A DNA stretch of 64,000 bases, taken from positions 62,001 to 126,000 of the forward strand of contig JAVKBW010000016.1 of NCBI GenBank assembly GCA_040222995.1, in the 5' to 3' direction. This document shows positions 62,692 to 64,000 of the stretch, in pieces. A program made the translations under genes and the position numbers. The notes under the pieces were generated by a model. That model saw nothing but the letters and a program-made list of their open reading frames with translations, was not told where the DNA came from and made no database searches. Source of the DNA: JAVKBW01 sp040222995 (GTDB taxonomy: Bacteria; Pseudomonadota; Alphaproteobacteria; UBA8366; Aestuariispiraceae). How positions within the stretch are numbered: position 1 is the first letter of the stretch; each line of letters opens with the position of its first letter.

Positions 62692-64000
62692 CTATTGCGA
62701 AGACAGTCCCAGTTTTTGTGAAAGCCGCTTGTCACGCCCGTATACATCATCCCGAAACTGAAGTAATCCGGAATCGTCAACCCAGGCGGTGGAATATGTG
62801 ATCAGCACGGGCAGCGGATTTGACAGTTTCACGATCCTGGATTCCGGCGCTTCCATCGCCGTCTGAACCCGGTCAACCGGCCAGTTCGCGTCGCCGTTCA
62901 ACGCGAACATAGCGAGCGCCAGCACTTCCTTCACCCGGATGCAGCCGGAACTGAACGATCGCCGCGATTTGTGGAACAGGTTCCGGTCGGGCGTGTCGTG
63001 CAGATAAATGAAAAAATCGTTGGTCAGCGAAAACCGCACGCCGCCGAGCGCATTCAGCGGCCCGGGATCCTGCCGGAACTTGAACGGAATGGCGTTCGGC
63101 CGCATGTTCGCCCAGTCGATTGTCGTCTGATCGACTTCCACCGCATCGGCGCTCCAGTCGCTGAAAACCCGGATGCCCTTTGTCTTCAGGTAACCCGGGT
63201 CATTCTGCAGTTTCGGCAGCAGGTCGAGCCGGGCGATCCGCGGCGTCACTGTCCAGGTCGGCGCCAGCACCAGATTGACGATCCGGTCGCTGAACACCGG
63301 CGTTTTCCTGGCATCCCGCCCGATAATGATGGCGGATTCAAGAACCGGAACATCATTGGCATAAGCGGTCAGTTTGAAATTCGCGAGGTTTACGTAGACA
63401 TACCGTTCGTGTTTTTCCGGGCTCAGCCAGCGCGCCCGTTCCATATTGAGTTCGATCTGCAGAATTCTGTTCTGGTTGGACACATTCAGGGCCTGCCGGG
63501 TGATCGGCCCGACAATGCCGTCCGGGTCGAGCCCCAGCCGTTCCTGAAAGGCCTTTACAGCCGCAACGACATCCTCGTCGAAGTCAGCACCGCCGAAAAG
63601 GTCTGCCGTCAGCAGGCCATGCAGAACGAGCTGACGGCGCAGGATGCGGACCCTCGGACCGGTCGATCCCGGTTCGAATTTTTTGCCTTCAGGCAGGATC
63701 GGCCAGACCCCGGTGGATACCGTCTTGCGGTAATCAGCCAGCGCCTTTTTCAGCCGGGTATACTCCTTGTTAGCGGGCGTCAGACTGGCGATCCAGGCCG
63801 GGAAGTCGTTCGATTCAAGCCCCGCATTGAGAGCCGAGATCGAATCGAATGACGGCGGCGCCATGTGGATATCGGACTCGACATCGGCAGGCGCGACGCG
63901 ACCGATTCTAAGATGCCGGATGAACGACAGAACAGAATCCGTCAGCAGCACATCCTGCATGGCGATGGCTTCCGGATCAGCGGGTTCGTTTTCGAGCGTC
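62692..64000 (-). CDS. L,D-transpeptidase (YcbB type), N-terminus beyond the window
   Basis: The frame stays open to the right edge (TLENEPADPEAIAMQDV... is read upstream of the first internal Met at 63960), so the gene is cut there. Visible parts: an amphipathic scaffold region, a peptidoglycan-binding domain (about 85-165 counting from that Met: GPRVRILRRQL...AFQERLGLDPDGIVGPIT) and the YkuD catalytic domain (about 175-370) ending in the active-site SSGCIRVKEVLALA with the nucleophilic Cys. It makes 3-3 cross-links in the cell wall and follows the YcbB domain order. It is paired with the DUF882 gene downstream. Confidence 0.93.
   Translation of the reverse strand, partial: TLENEPADPEAIAMQDVLLTDSVLSFIRHLRIGRVAPADVESDIHMAPPSFDSISALNAGLESNDFPAWIASLTPANKEYTRLKKALADYRKTVSTGVWPILPEGKKFEPGSTGPRVRILRRQLVLHGLLTADLFGGADFDEDVVAAVKAFQERLGLDPDGIVGPITRQALNVSNQNRILQIELNMERARWLSPEKHERYVYVNLANFKLTAYANDVPVLESAIIIGRDARKTPVFSDRIVNLVLAPTWTVTPRIARLDLLPKLQNDPGYLKTKGIRVFSDWSADAVEVDQTTIDWANMRPNAIPFKFRQDPGPLNALGGVRFSLTNDFFIYLHDTPDRNLFHKSRRSFSSGCIRVKEVLALAMFALNGDANWPVDRVQTAMEAPESRIVKLSNPLPVLITYSTAWVDDSGLLQFRDDVYGRDKRLSQKLGLSSQ

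Overview
The window is 64 kb of a GC-rich alphaproteobacterial chromosome. Lineage markers visible in the sequence are GcrA (cell-cycle regulator), the neighbouring rluD and rpoH genes, HisZ beside PurA, and the DUF2794, DUF2336 and DUF6476 families. The serC-serA / hisZ-purA block and the DUF2336 gene point towards a Rhodospirillales-like organism; this placement is an inference. The seven-gene Mrp Na+/H+ antiporter operon, with a broken nhaA-like remnant beside it, fits life in a saline or alkaline habitat. No IS element, CRISPR array, rRNA or tRNA gene was recognised.

Layout. 1-6.3 kb: nhaA-like remnant and mrpABCDEFG on the minus strand, read from an AT-rich divergent region shared with a small excisionase-type HTH gene. 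6.5-13.6 kb: tsaC/sua5-type gene, ParA-type ATPase, an orphan CHASE4-like histidine kinase, a secreted glycine-repeat protein, an SLC13-type transporter and an FkbM methyltransferase. 13.7-20.5 kb: serine biosynthesis (serC-serA), a TTC38-like TPR protein, then hisZ-purA. 20.6-23.3 kb: a membrane-anchored protein-kinase-like protein lacking the catalytic residues, plus a small membrane partner, preceded by a good sigma-54 promoter match. 23.3-28.6 kb: RraA-like protein, rpoH, rluD, DUF6476 protein, threonine aldolase and a threonine/serine dehydratase. 28.6-29.3 kb: a solitary PemK/MazF-like toxin gene with AT-richer flanks and a hairpin-rich tail. 29.3-34.4 kb: folE, then a nucleoside-catabolism operon (purine nucleoside phosphorylase, deoC, deoA, HAD phosphatase) and a RutE-like nitroreductase. 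34.4-41.6 kb: glutathione peroxidase, mnmC, an XRE regulator, a UXS-type epimerase, a glycosyltransferase, gcrA and small alphaproteobacterial conserved genes. 41.8-45.7 kb: yfgM-like / bamB / der / lipoprotein (outer-membrane assembly and ribosome biogenesis). 45.7-58.9 kb: a long minus-strand housekeeping cluster, pyrB - pyrC-like - plsY - dprA - DUF2336 - topA - rnr - S41 protease - nudix - rpmG. 59-64 kb: MATE exporter, an AhpD-like protein coupled to a 2-oxoglutarate oxygenase, and a DUF882 / L,D-transpeptidase pair, the last cut by the right edge.

The most interesting signals are the kinase-dead protein and partner with a sigma-54-type promoter; an 11-bp perfect hairpin after rpoH that buries the ribosome binding site of the rraA-like gene; the dihydroorotase homologue lacking the HxH metal motif beside pyrB; the solitary PemK-like toxin with an adjoining structured non-coding stretch; and the nhaA remnant beside the mrp operon.
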